This document shows positions 1 through 6,533 of a stretch of DNA of 47,138 nt, piece after piece (positions within the stretch are counted from its first letter, which is position 1; each line of letters opens with the position of its first letter). The stretch comes from a virus. Below the pieces are notes generated by a model. It had not been told where the DNA came from and did not search any database. It worked only from the letters and a program-made list of their open reading frames with translations. The translations under genes and the position numbers were made by a program. The DNA is taken from positions 1 to 47,138 of the IMG/VR virus record IMGVR_UViG_3300048839_000431, one strand, 5' to 3'.

Positions 1-177
1 TGTAGAGCATGCTGTTCGCGGTGGTCACCGCGCCCAACGTCATGCCAGCAGGCAGCGACTGCAGCGAGGAGCAGTTGTAGAGCATGCCGCTCGCGGTGGT
101 CACCGCGCCCAACGTCATGCCAGCAGGCAGCGACTGCAGCGAGGAGCAGCCATTGAACATGCCGGTCGCGTTGGTCA
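1..177. repeat. 75-bp tandem repeats coding LRR units (left end)
   Basis: Near-identical 75-bp units begin at 41 (CATGCCAGCAGGCAGCGACT) and recur at 116, with partial copies to either side. Each encodes one 25-residue LRR on the minus strand. Bases 22-94 are identical to 47066-47138. Confidence 0.9.
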
Positions 178-787
178 GTCCAGTTCCAACCACCCACCGC
201 GGTATTTTCCGCAGCGAAACAAGCCGCTGCATCGTGTATGTCATGTCGGTAATAGCCGGCATGTATAGCGAGCACTGGCGCAGATGCGGGAAATCGACAA
301 GTGAAATCGACGCGCCTGCATCAGTCCGACCGAATCGGAACACCGTCATCGACGGCGCTGAGACAGACACATCCATGATCCCGCTGGCATAGTACCCATA
401 CGGGGCAGCGGCAGGCCTGACGTGTAGCTGCAACTTAGTGATCGAGTAGGTGGCCTGCGGCGTAATGCTGATGATCGCCTGCTGTGCGCCGTCGCTCATT
501 TCCGACGCCAGCAGATCGGCGTCGTCATAGGTATAGGTGTGCTCGGCCTGCACCCCGCTCGCGAAATCCTCCGGTGCCGATCCGTCGCCCCAATCGACGG
601 TGTAGTTGCCTTGCGCATTCAGGGCGACCGTGTTGTATCCGCCATCCTCGACCCGGTACAGGATCACGGTGCGGTCGTCAGTGTCAGCCAGCGTCGGCAG
701 CGTCAGCCACTCGGCCGGGCGCGTCCAGACATCATTGGCCGCATCTGCCTGCAGCAACGCGGCGACGTACTGCGAAAACGCGCTCAT
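1..787 (-). CDS. BspA-like LRR / PKD-like virion or surface protein, N-terminal part (runs off left edge)
   Basis: The gene starts at ATG 787, overlapping the stop of the upstream gene (ATGA), and runs off the left edge; the C-terminal part is at the right edge (46758-47138). The N-terminal ~75 residues lead to a PKD-like segment with YTVDWGDGSAPEDF. This is followed by a beta-rich region, then 25-residue leucine-rich repeats of the form LQSLPAGMTLGAVT (BspA/DUF285 style). Such LRR proteins usually bind surfaces, so a receptor-binding or fibre role is plausible but inferred. It lies in an operon with a fibre-like gene between portal and protease. Reading frames at both window ends agree if the ends overlap. 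Confidence 0.8.
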   Translation of the reverse strand, partial: MSAFSQYVAALLQADAANDVWTRPAEWLTLPTLADTDDRTVILYRVEDGGYNTVALNAQGNYTVDWGDGSAPEDFASGVQAEHTYTYDDADLLASEMSDGAQQAIISITPQATYSITKLQLHVRPAAAPYGYYASGIMDVSVSAPSMTVFRFGRTDAGASISLVDFPHLRQCSLYMPAITDMTYTMQRLVSLRKIPRWVVGTGLTNATGMFNGCSSLQSLPAGMTLGAVTTASGMLYNCSSLQSLPAGMTLGAVTTANSMLY

Positions 788-1407
788 GTGCCGCTCACCC
801 CGTAGGCGTCAGACCCAGCGGCAACAACAGCGACCCCGGCCTGGTTGACTGCGCGATACCGATCGAGCGCGCCCGTGCCGCCGTTGAGCGTGGCACCCCC
901 GCTGCATGCGATCGTCACCGCGCCACCCTCCGGCGGCAGCACGATCACGGTCGGATTCGGCGACAGACCGGCGGGCCACGTGAGCGTGATCTCGGCCGTG
1001 CAACGCAGCATGTACCCGTCATCGCCAGCGGTTATCGACCGGCTGGCGCCCTCATCGGACGTGGGGAACGCTGCAGTCGCCAACAGGTCGCGCACATCGG
1101 CCACGTCGGAGGCGACGAACCCGACCACGTGGACGATGCACGCGCTCGAAAACGATTGCCGCGCGACACTCGCCCCCGAGCTGTCTGACAGCGCTCCGCG
1201 GCTCCATGTCGTCGTCGCGTGGTCATACGCGCTCTCGCATATCTCCCAGGTGTCGCCCTCGCGCACGAACAGGAACGCGGTAGCGCCGTCTTCGGCCGCT
1301 CGTGGGATGCGATAGGGGCCGGATGCGACGGCCGCGATGGCGAACCCAGAGCCGGTGCCGGGCGTGTTGCTCACCGAGAATGCGCATGCGTTGGGGAGGG
1401 TTGCCAT
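784..1407 (-). CDS. Phage fibre/virion protein with TGTG...WE...LSR-type domain
   Basis: The product is 207 aa. The N-terminal ~110 residues carry a pattern recurrent in phage virion proteins: SNTPGTGSGFAIA, then a turn with YRIP, GDTWEICESAYDHAT, TWSRGALSDSSG, and a strand IVHVVG. The C-terminal half (IVLPPEGGAVTIACSGGAT, then YRAVNQAG) resembles a small beta-domain found in fibre-like proteins. It follows the 157-aa gene and overlaps the LRR gene by 4 nt, so the two are probably translated together. A structural or receptor-proximal role is inferred from the family pattern and position. Confidence 0.65.
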   Translation of the reverse strand: MATLPNACAFSVSNTPGTGSGFAIAAVASGPYRIPRAAEDGATAFLFVREGDTWEICESAYDHATTTWSRGALSDSSGASVARQSFSSACIVHVVGFVASDVADVRDLLATAAFPTSDEGASRSITAGDDGYMLRCTAEITLTWPAGLSPNPTVIVLPPEGGAVTIACSGGATLNGGTGALDRYRAVNQAGVAVVAAGSDAYGVSGT

Positions 1408-1411
1408 ATCG

Positions 1412-1885
1412 TCAAGCCACCTGTTCGACCGACAGGATCCCGCTTGCGTGCGGAGTCACGGTCAGCGTGTCGCCGTCGGTCGTCGCGGGCACGTCGGCGG
1501 GGGTGTCGTCCCCGAGGAAATGCCCGACGATCGGATTGACCTTGCCATTCAGCGTGCCAGAGTAATACACGACACCGCGGCGCCAGGGCGGGATGCTGCC
1601 GCCCGTTGCGGTCCACACAAACGCGTTGGCCGTGAACTTCACGGCGCCACTGGTTTGCGTCAGCGCCACGCCGGACAGTGCCCCACCGCCCGTGCTGTAG
1701 CCGTTGCCGGCCGCGATCTCGGCGGCCGACGCGTCGGCCCACACCTCGTCGGCCGCGTCATCGGGCGCCCACGCGCTCGACACGAGTGCCAACTTGAAGT
1801 TCGCGGTGCTCGCCCCGAGTAGGTTCGTCGCGCTGAAGAAATTCAGCACCGCCTTGTCTGGGAATACGAATGCGCCTGCTGCCAT
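1412..1885 (-). CDS. Phage structural protein (small head/tail-fibre associated)
   Basis: The product is 157 aa, beta-rich, opening with an AGAFVFPDKAVLNF-type motif followed by FKLALVSSAW. The middle is AALSGVALTQTSGAV-like and the end is TPHASGILSVEQVA. Proteins with this 'K..L.....T.....K.ALV' layout are common among phage virion genes. It starts 6 nt after the portal stop and ends 4 nt before the next gene, so it belongs to the late operon. Its exact place in the virion cannot be told from sequence. Confidence 0.6.
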   Translation of the reverse strand: MAAGAFVFPDKAVLNFFSATNLLGASTANFKLALVSSAWAPDDAADEVWADASAAEIAAGNGYSTGGGALSGVALTQTSGAVKFTANAFVWTATGGSIPPWRRGVVYYSGTLNGKVNPIVGHFLGDDTPADVPATTDGDTLTVTPHASGILSVEQVA

Positions 1886-1891
1886 TGCGTG

Positions 1892-3898
1892 CTACTCCGC
1901 GTCTTCGCCGGTATAGGGCTCGTTGATGATTTCCGACATCTCGCCGGCCGCGTCGCGCACGATGCGTTGCCGCATCGCGACGGGCGGGGGCGGGGCTACC
2001 GCTGCGGCCTGGTGAACCGTCACCTGGGCGGGCGGGACATCGACGTGGACGTCCCCCGCCTGCACCTGCACGGGGACGGTCACTTGCGGCGCCGCGACAC
2101 TCGCCTCAAGTTGCACGAGCCCCTCGGGCATGTGGATGTGGCTGTCGCCTGCCTGCACCTCGACCGCGGCCGGGTGCACATGGGTGTCGCCCTGGTGCAC
2201 CGTGACCGCCGGGGCCGCCTGCGGGCGCGCGGCCAGCGCGGCGATAGCGCCGGCCTGCTCGTGCATCGCGGCGGCAACTGCGGCAGTGGCCTTGTCAGAG
2301 TCGTCTTGCGGTTGCGCGGGGGCACCGGCCTTCGGCGCAGGCAGCAGGTCGAGCTCTTTGAGGCGCTGCTGCTCGGCGGCCTTGGCGTCGAGCGTGGTCC
2401 ACCAGTCGGTGCCGCCCAGTTCCCACTCGGCGCGCTCGCGCGACATGAGGCGCGCGTCGATCGCGGCGACATAGGCCGCGACCTCGTCCTTCGGGTTGAT
2501 GCTGCCGGGGCTGTCGCCGTGCCAGGCTGCGCGCGTGTAGGCCCAGCGCATGAGCGGGTCGGAGAAAAAGCCGGGCGCCGCGACGCGGCCACGGATGACG
2601 GCCTCGGCCATCCATGTCTCATACGCCGGCTGGCACAGGCTGGCGGACAGCCACGACCGCATGCCGCGGAAGAACACCCAGGCGTCGAGCAGCGCGGCCT
2701 TGCTGGCGGAGTAGCTCGCGTTGAAGCGCTTGGTCAGCAGCTCGTGAGGGACGCCCAACGCCATGCCGACCTGCGTGAACAGCGCCGCGACGAACGGCTC
2801 GAAAGCCGGATTCGGGCGCTGCGGGTTGACGACGTTGGCTTTCTCACCCTTGGCCAGGCCGATGACGGCGCCTGGCCCCATGGAGATCTCGCCCTCCGAG
2901 GCGGCAACGTCTTCTTCGGTGGCCCCGAACACAGGCGCGGGGGACGGGCCGGCATCAGCAGTCTCGATGACGAGAGTCAGAAACGCGGAGACGACTGCGG
3001 CCTGGATCTCGGCCTCGGTGTAGCGACCGATCTGCTTGAGCGTGGACACCACGGGCTTGAGCCACGGAACGCCCCGGGGCTGCCCTGGGCGCATGTGCCG
3101 CATGTGGTGCAGCACGCGCAGGCGGCCGCTGGGGCCGGCGAAGTCGATCCACTCGCCGGCAAAGCGATCTCGCCCGCCGGTGAGCACGGCACCCGGGTGC
3201 GCGCGGTAGATGTGGCAGGACTGCGGCGCGCCGCCGTCACCGAAGCGCACGCCGCCGGCCTCGGTGACGGTATCGGGGCGCCCCATCGGGTTGCCAACGC
3301 GATCAGCCTCGAGCAGCTGCAGGCGCAGGCGGTACGGCTGCCCGGGAGACTGGGCATCGGGCAGCACGGTGAACGCGTCCCCGCTCTCAAGCGCTGTGCG
3401 CAGCGTCAGCGCCTGGCGCTCGTAAAAGTTCTGCGTGGACTCCATGGTGCAGTGCCGGCTGTCGGCCCACATGGAGAATTCGGTCTGCACCTGGCGCTTC
3501 CAGGCCTCGGCCTGCTCCGCAGACCAGCCCAGCGCCCGACGGTCGGGCATCGGGACCAGGGCCAGACCGGTGCCGACGACGCGGTCGACCACGGTTTGCA
3601 GCGCACCGGCGGCGATGGGGTTGTCCTGCACGAGCTCGCGCGCCTGGGCGCGACGGGTACTCAGGTCGCGCAGGGTATCGCCGGCCGCGTCGCGCGACCA
3701 CGGGCGCCACCAGCGCAGGCCGGTGTTGGGCTGGGTGCCGCCGCCGGTGAAGTCCTCGTTGCCTGAGATCGCGCTGGGCGTGAGCCCGCTCTGGCCCATG
3801 GCGCTCAGGGCCTGCACCTGCATGCGAGCCTTCAGGCGCGCGGCAACGCGTTGCGGCGCCAGCGGCAGCAGGGCTTGATCGAGGAGGGTGAGTTTCAT
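1892..3898 (-). CDS. Portal protein, lambda gpB family
   Basis: About 668 aa from ATG 3898; a TTG at 3910 in the same frame is an alternative. The portal forms the dodecameric DNA channel at one head vertex. Family signatures are an early WRPWSRDA region, RARELVQDNPIAAGALQT, VVGTGLALVP, and the hub segment ALGVPHELLTKRFNASYSAS, with AAWHGDSPGSINP later. The C-terminal ~110 residues add a repeated motif (HQGDTHVHP, QAGDSHIHMP, QAGDVHVDVP) before RQRIVRDAAGEM. It follows the DUF6148-like gene directly, as in many phages of this type. In lambda the protease follows the portal; here a fibre/LRR block intervenes. Confidence 0.92.
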   Translation of the reverse strand: MKLTLLDQALLPLAPQRVAARLKARMQVQALSAMGQSGLTPSAISGNEDFTGGGTQPNTGLRWWRPWSRDAAGDTLRDLSTRRAQARELVQDNPIAAGALQTVVDRVVGTGLALVPMPDRRALGWSAEQAEAWKRQVQTEFSMWADSRHCTMESTQNFYERQALTLRTALESGDAFTVLPDAQSPGQPYRLRLQLLEADRVGNPMGRPDTVTEAGGVRFGDGGAPQSCHIYRAHPGAVLTGGRDRFAGEWIDFAGPSGRLRVLHHMRHMRPGQPRGVPWLKPVVSTLKQIGRYTEAEIQAAVVSAFLTLVIETADAGPSPAPVFGATEEDVAASEGEISMGPGAVIGLAKGEKANVVNPQRPNPAFEPFVAALFTQVGMALGVPHELLTKRFNASYSASKAALLDAWVFFRGMRSWLSASLCQPAYETWMAEAVIRGRVAAPGFFSDPLMRWAYTRAAWHGDSPGSINPKDEVAAYVAAIDARLMSRERAEWELGGTDWWTTLDAKAAEQQRLKELDLLPAPKAGAPAQPQDDSDKATAAVAAAMHEQAGAIAALAARPQAAPAVTVHQGDTHVHPAAVEVQAGDSHIHMPEGLVQLEASVAAPQVTVPVQVQAGDVHVDVPPAQVTVHQAAAVAPPPPVAMRQRIVRDAAGEMSEIINEPYTGEDAE

Positions 3899-3915
3899 CG
3901 GCGGCGGCAACCTGG

Positions 3916-4143
3916 CTATCGGATGTAGAGCACGCGGCGGCCGCTGGTTTCGCGCGCCTGAGCGGCGCCGAGGTCCGCGCTGAGCTGGCGAATCTCGGCG
4001 CGCACCTCGGCCAGATCGGCACGGCGCAGCTTGCGAGCGGTGGAGCCGTCGCCGATGGTGTATTCCTGCCCCAGCAGGATCTTGGTTTCGGCGGCGAGAT
4101 ACAGATCGAGCCGAGCCTGGATCTGTGCGGCTGTCAGTGCCAT
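3916..4143 (-). CDS. DUF6148-like small head protein (gpW-like position)
   Basis: The product is 75 aa, helical, with LTAAQIQARLDLYLAAE, then GQEYTIGDGSTARKL and a helix LAEVRAEIRQL. The size, the 'YTIG' turn and the position between terminase and portal match the DUF6148 family, which occupies the same slot as lambda gpW. It is packed 5 nt before the portal gene and 3 nt after the gpZ-like gene. Confidence 0.7.
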   Translation of the reverse strand: MALTAAQIQARLDLYLAAETKILLGQEYTIGDGSTARKLRRADLAEVRAEIRQLSADLGAAQARETSGRRVLYIR

Positions 4144-4146
4144 GGG

Positions 4147-4872
4147 CTACCCCTTGCGGCGCGATGCGATCGCACGAGCGGCTTCAGCGAACTGCGACGG
4201 GAACTCGGCGTCAACGACCTGAGCGGCGATGGCGGCAAACGGCAGGCGCGAGCGGTACTGCGGCACCTTGCGCGAGGCAGCCATGAGCACCTGCGAGCCG
4301 GCAGCGCTCCGGCGCAGGATCAGCAGGGTCCCCGCCTTGGTGCGCACCGTGAAATGGCCACCCGCCTTGCGGCGATTTGCCGAGCCTTTGGCGGCCTTGC
4401 CTGCAGCCGGCGCGCCCTGGCCGCGCAGGGCGGACAGTACGCGCTTGATGTCGCCGCCCGACAGGTTGCCTGCGGCGTCGACCGGCCCATCCTGGCCGGG
4501 CGCCACGTATTGGTCGGCACCGATGATGCCGGAGTAGCGCAGGGCCAGCTCGAAGCGCTTGGCTCGACGTGCGCCGCCCTCGACTTCCGGCAGCAGGTAG
4601 TGCTGCGGCACGGTACCAGAGTCAGCAGAGTCCTTCACGGCCAGTCGAGCCACGAGCGCTTGCTTGGTGGCCGGCACCACGCGGGTGGAGCCCAGCGTGT
4701 AGCGCGTGGGAGACGCGAAGACACGCGGCATCTCGGCAATGATGCGCGCCTGCGCGGCCTTGGCGGTGCGATTGAGCGCCGATGCAGCGGCATATGGGAT
4801 GACGCGCTCGGGGATGTCGCGGATCTCGCGCACGACATCGGCGAGGCGACCGCTGGATTCGAGTTTGAGCAT
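4147..4872 (-). CDS. Minor tail protein Z-like (tail completion)
   Basis: The product is 241 aa, basic. The N-terminal part resembles lambda gpZ-type proteins: VIPYAAASALNRTAKAAQAR followed by Arg-rich helices. A low-complexity linker (QGAPAAGKAAKGSANRRKAGG) precedes a beta segment (FTVRTKAGTLLILRR) and a C-terminal helix. In lambda, Z lies between head and tail genes; here it lies upstream of the portal. The start at 4872 has no clear ribosome binding site, and a hairpin at 4890-4922 precedes it. Function is inferred from pattern only. Confidence 0.55.
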   Translation of the reverse strand: MLKLESSGRLADVVREIRDIPERVIPYAAASALNRTAKAAQARIIAEMPRVFASPTRYTLGSTRVVPATKQALVARLAVKDSADSGTVPQHYLLPEVEGGARRAKRFELALRYSGIIGADQYVAPGQDGPVDAAGNLSGGDIKRVLSALRGQGAPAAGKAAKGSANRRKAGGHFTVRTKAGTLLILRRSAAGSQVLMAASRKVPQYRSRLPFAAIAAQVVDAEFPSQFAEAARAIASRRKG

Positions 4873-4889
4873 CTGGGGCAGAAAGTACG

Positions 4890-4922
4890 AAGCCCCGGAG
4901 CCATTGCGGGCTACCGGGGCTT
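4890..4922. other. Inverted repeat (hairpin) upstream of the gpZ-like gene
   Basis: AAGCCCCGG at 4890-4898 pairs with CCGGGGCTT at 4914-4922; the stem continues inward with AGCC/GGCT. No T-run follows on either strand, so it is not a clear intrinsic terminator. It sits in a 254-nt gene-free stretch (4873-5126) between the cassette-like genes and the gpZ-like gene. Confidence 0.5.
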
Positions 4923-5075
4923 GCTGCGGATCCTCAAAGAGGGGGAATTTGCACGCTGCGAGGCCTGGACGGATTTACTAGACCTAGCAGAATTGGGGCG
5001 AATTTTGGGCCGATGTGTCGCATGCTGTCGACCGCTTTTTTGTCGCATCCAGGGGCGACACCTTCGGGCTTGACG

Positions 5076-5132
5076 GCGCAACGTCACGCGCGTAAAAGCC
5101 ACGGCCGCGCGGACGCTTATCTACTGTTAGGC
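5076..5132 (-). other. Degenerate attC-like site (minus-strand cassette B)
   Basis: On the minus strand GCCTAAC (5132-5126) overlaps the TAA stop of the 79-aa gene exactly as in cassettes 4 and 7. It is followed by CGTCCGCGCG, which pairs with CGCGCGTGACG with one unpaired base. It ends in GTTGCGC (5082-5076), one change from the GTTRRRY consensus. Arm spacing is unbalanced, so this looks like a decayed attC. Confidence 0.4.
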
Positions 5133-5366
5133 CCCGCGAATACGCTCTGCGGCCCGCCGCAACGCAGCGTTGTAGCCGCGTTCCACGTCTTCTGGGTCGT
5201 CGCCTGGAGGCCTAGTCTTCATCCCTTCGCAGATAGCCGCGCACCGCTCGCGCTCTGCATAAACGATCCGCGCCAGTTCCTTGTGCTGCTGCTCTCGCGT
5301 CAAGCGTTGATGCTTCAGCGTGGCTGCTACATCCTCGAAGAGGTCGTACCAATCTTGTTGGTCCAT
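5127..5366 (-). CDS. Hypothetical protein, integron-cassette-like gene B
   Basis: The product is 79 aa, acidic/helical: MDQQDWYDLFEDVAATLKHQ, then an RIVYAERERCAAICEGM segment and a C-terminal helix RRAAERIRGA. The start has a good ribosome binding site (AAAGGA, 5 nt before ATG). Its leader CCAAGCGAAAGGACAGAC closely matches leaders of the plus-strand integron cassettes. It is preceded by GTTAGCC (5404-5398) and its stop lies inside GCCTAAC, one mismatch from its expected R' partner. It therefore looks like a captured integron cassette on the minus strand. Function unknown. Confidence 0.65.
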   Translation of the reverse strand: MDQQDWYDLFEDVAATLKHQRLTREQQHKELARIVYAERERCAAICEGMKTRPPGDDPEDVERGYNAALRRAAERIRGA

Positions 5367-5411
5367 GTCTGTCCTTTCGCTTGGCGCACGCTTGCCGGGC
5401 TAACCTGGGCG

Positions 5412-5597
5412 ATGGTGCTCGGGCCATTCGGGTGGTTGCTGGTCGCACTCCTGCCCAGCGCGCACGAGGCCAAGAGCGCGCGCTGCCCGCATTGTGCGGG
5501 CGTGCTTGCCGTGGGAAGCGCGCAGTGCGGGCACTGCCGCAACCGCGTGACGTGGATCCGCGGGCGAGCGGTCAAGCCGTCGCTGCTTGCTGAATAG
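5412..5597 (+). CDS. Small membrane-anchored zinc-ribbon protein (possible)
   Basis: The product is 61 aa from ATG 5412. A short hydrophobic segment MVLGPFGWLLVALLPSA is followed by a four-cysteine ribbon, CPHC...CGHC, at about residues 26-45. This layout (one membrane segment plus double CxxC) is common in small bacterial proteins. There is no clear ribosome binding site, and it runs opposite to the late operon between two cassette-like genes. It may be a relic or an independently expressed accessory gene. The conserved cysteine pattern is the main support. Confidence 0.4.
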   Translation: MVLGPFGWLLVALLPSAHEAKSARCPHCAGVLAVGSAQCGHCRNRVTWIRGRAVKPSLLAE

Positions 5598-5646
5598 AGC
5601 CAGGAGGACGGCCGAACGAGCCGCGACCGCTTATCAACTGTTGGGC
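5565..5646 (-). other. Partial attC-like site (minus-strand cassette A)
   Basis: GCCCAAC (5646-5640, minus) overlaps the last codons of the 117-aa gene. Next comes an arm ATAAGCGGTCGC that pairs with GCGACGGCTTGACC (5583-5570). The expected GTTRRRY box beyond the second arm is not seen, so this appears to be a truncated attC. Confidence 0.4.
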
Positions 5647-5987
5647 GGCCAAAACGTCTTACAGAACGAGGCCAGCAGTTCTTCCACTTCTGCCTTGTCA
5701 TCAAAGCCAGAAAGCAACTCGAGGGCGGCGAACAATGCGCCCATACTCCAGGCTCTGCGCAATCCATCGCGGATCCAAGGCGCCCAACTCTCGCTGGAAT
5801 CGTGGAACTGCTTCGATCTGGCACGCAATTCCATGCAGCCACTTTTGAAGGCTTCGTCGTACTGTCGAGCAACTAGCTCAGCGGACCTCTTCTCGCCTGG
5901 CGACGGTTTCCGCCGCCTAACTGGCCGCTGAACCGGACCCGCGACGGCGGGGCCGAACTCTGTTCGCGCTTGGTCCTTGGTGTTCAT
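5634..5987 (-). CDS. Hypothetical protein, integron-cassette-like gene A
   Basis: The product is 117 aa. A basic N-terminus (RPVRRRKPSPGEKRSAELV) precedes a helical domain with SWAPWIRDGLRRAWSMGAL and AALELLSGFDDKAEVEELLA. The ribosome binding site is strong (GGAAAGGAACGCG before ATG), and the leader resembles those of the plus-strand cassettes. The 3' end carries GCCCAAC next to the stop, as in integron cassettes. It lies between the HTH gene downstream of the terminase and the 79-aa cassette-like gene, interrupting the late operon. Function unknown. Confidence 0.65.
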   Translation of the reverse strand: MNTKDQARTEFGPAVAGPVQRPVRRRKPSPGEKRSAELVARQYDEAFKSGCMELRARSKQFHDSSESWAPWIRDGLRRAWSMGALFAALELLSGFDDKAEVEELLASFCKTFWPPNS

Positions 5988-6023
5988 CGCGTTCCTTTCC
6001 GTTGCGAGCCGGTTAGCTCTGCG

Positions 6024-6533
6024 TCAATCCACCAGCACATCCTCAGCCTCGCGCACTCCCAGCGCTCGACGCTTGGCGGCCTCGTAGCTCAGCACGATGC
6101 GCGAGGCAGCCCATGCGCGCTCGCGGAACTGGCGCAGCAGGGTGTACCAGTGCTGGCGGCCGATGCCGAGCTCGCGCGCTGCCGCTTTGACGTTGCGCAC
6201 GCGCCAGTGGTAGTGCAGCTCGAAGACGATGCGAGACAGTGATTCGGGCTGGGCGACGATGGCGATATGGAATGCGGCGTACTCGGCGCTGCAGGGTGCG
6301 TCTGGGCCGTCTGCCACCGGCCCCAATCCGACGCGTGCAGCCAGCTTGTTCAGGCTTGCCTTGGCGTATCGCGGCGCGCCATACATGCGGCGGCTGCGCG
6401 CCCAGGCGGCCCAGCCCTCGCTGAACGCGTGCAGATGGTTGCGCTCCGGCATTTCGGATTCTTCGTCGGGCTCGCGGTCGACGGGGGCGGGGGCGGCCAG
6501 GCGGCGGGGCAGCGTGTCGGTCGATGGCGTCAT
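6024..6533 (-). CDS. HTH protein downstream of terminase (putative late regulator)
   Basis: The product is 169 aa; its start overlaps the terminase stop by 4 nt (ATGA). After a Pro/Glu-rich N-terminus there is HLHAFSEGWAAWARSRRMYG. The C-terminal part has a helix-turn-helix-like segment VKAAARELGIGRQHWYTLLR followed by another helix. The general layout resembles phage Q-like antitermination or sigma-region-4-like proteins, but I cannot assign it firmly. Unusually it lies 3' of terL rather than upstream of the late genes. It might equally act in packaging. Confidence 0.5.
   Translation of the reverse strand: MTPSTDTLPRRLAAPAPVDREPDEESEMPERNHLHAFSEGWAAWARSRRMYGAPRYAKASLNKLAARVGLGPVADGPDAPCSAEYAAFHIAIVAQPESLSRIVFELHYHWRVRNVKAAARELGIGRQHWYTLLRQFRERAWAASRIVLSYEAAKRRALGVREAEDVLVD

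Noticed and set aside
1-177. CRISPR array from 75-bp repeats
   Set aside because: Repeats are contiguous with no unique spacers and code for LRR units in frame.
1-787. Diversity-generating retroelement target in the LRR gene
   Set aside because: No reverse transcriptase or template repeat was found; repeat differences are not confined to adenine positions.
1889-3766. 625-aa plus-strand ORF opposite the portal
   Set aside because: It is Arg/Gly/Ala/His-rich shadow coding in a GC-rich gene with clear portal motifs on the other strand.
4890-4922. Intrinsic terminator
   Set aside because: The hairpin is good but no T-run follows on either strand.
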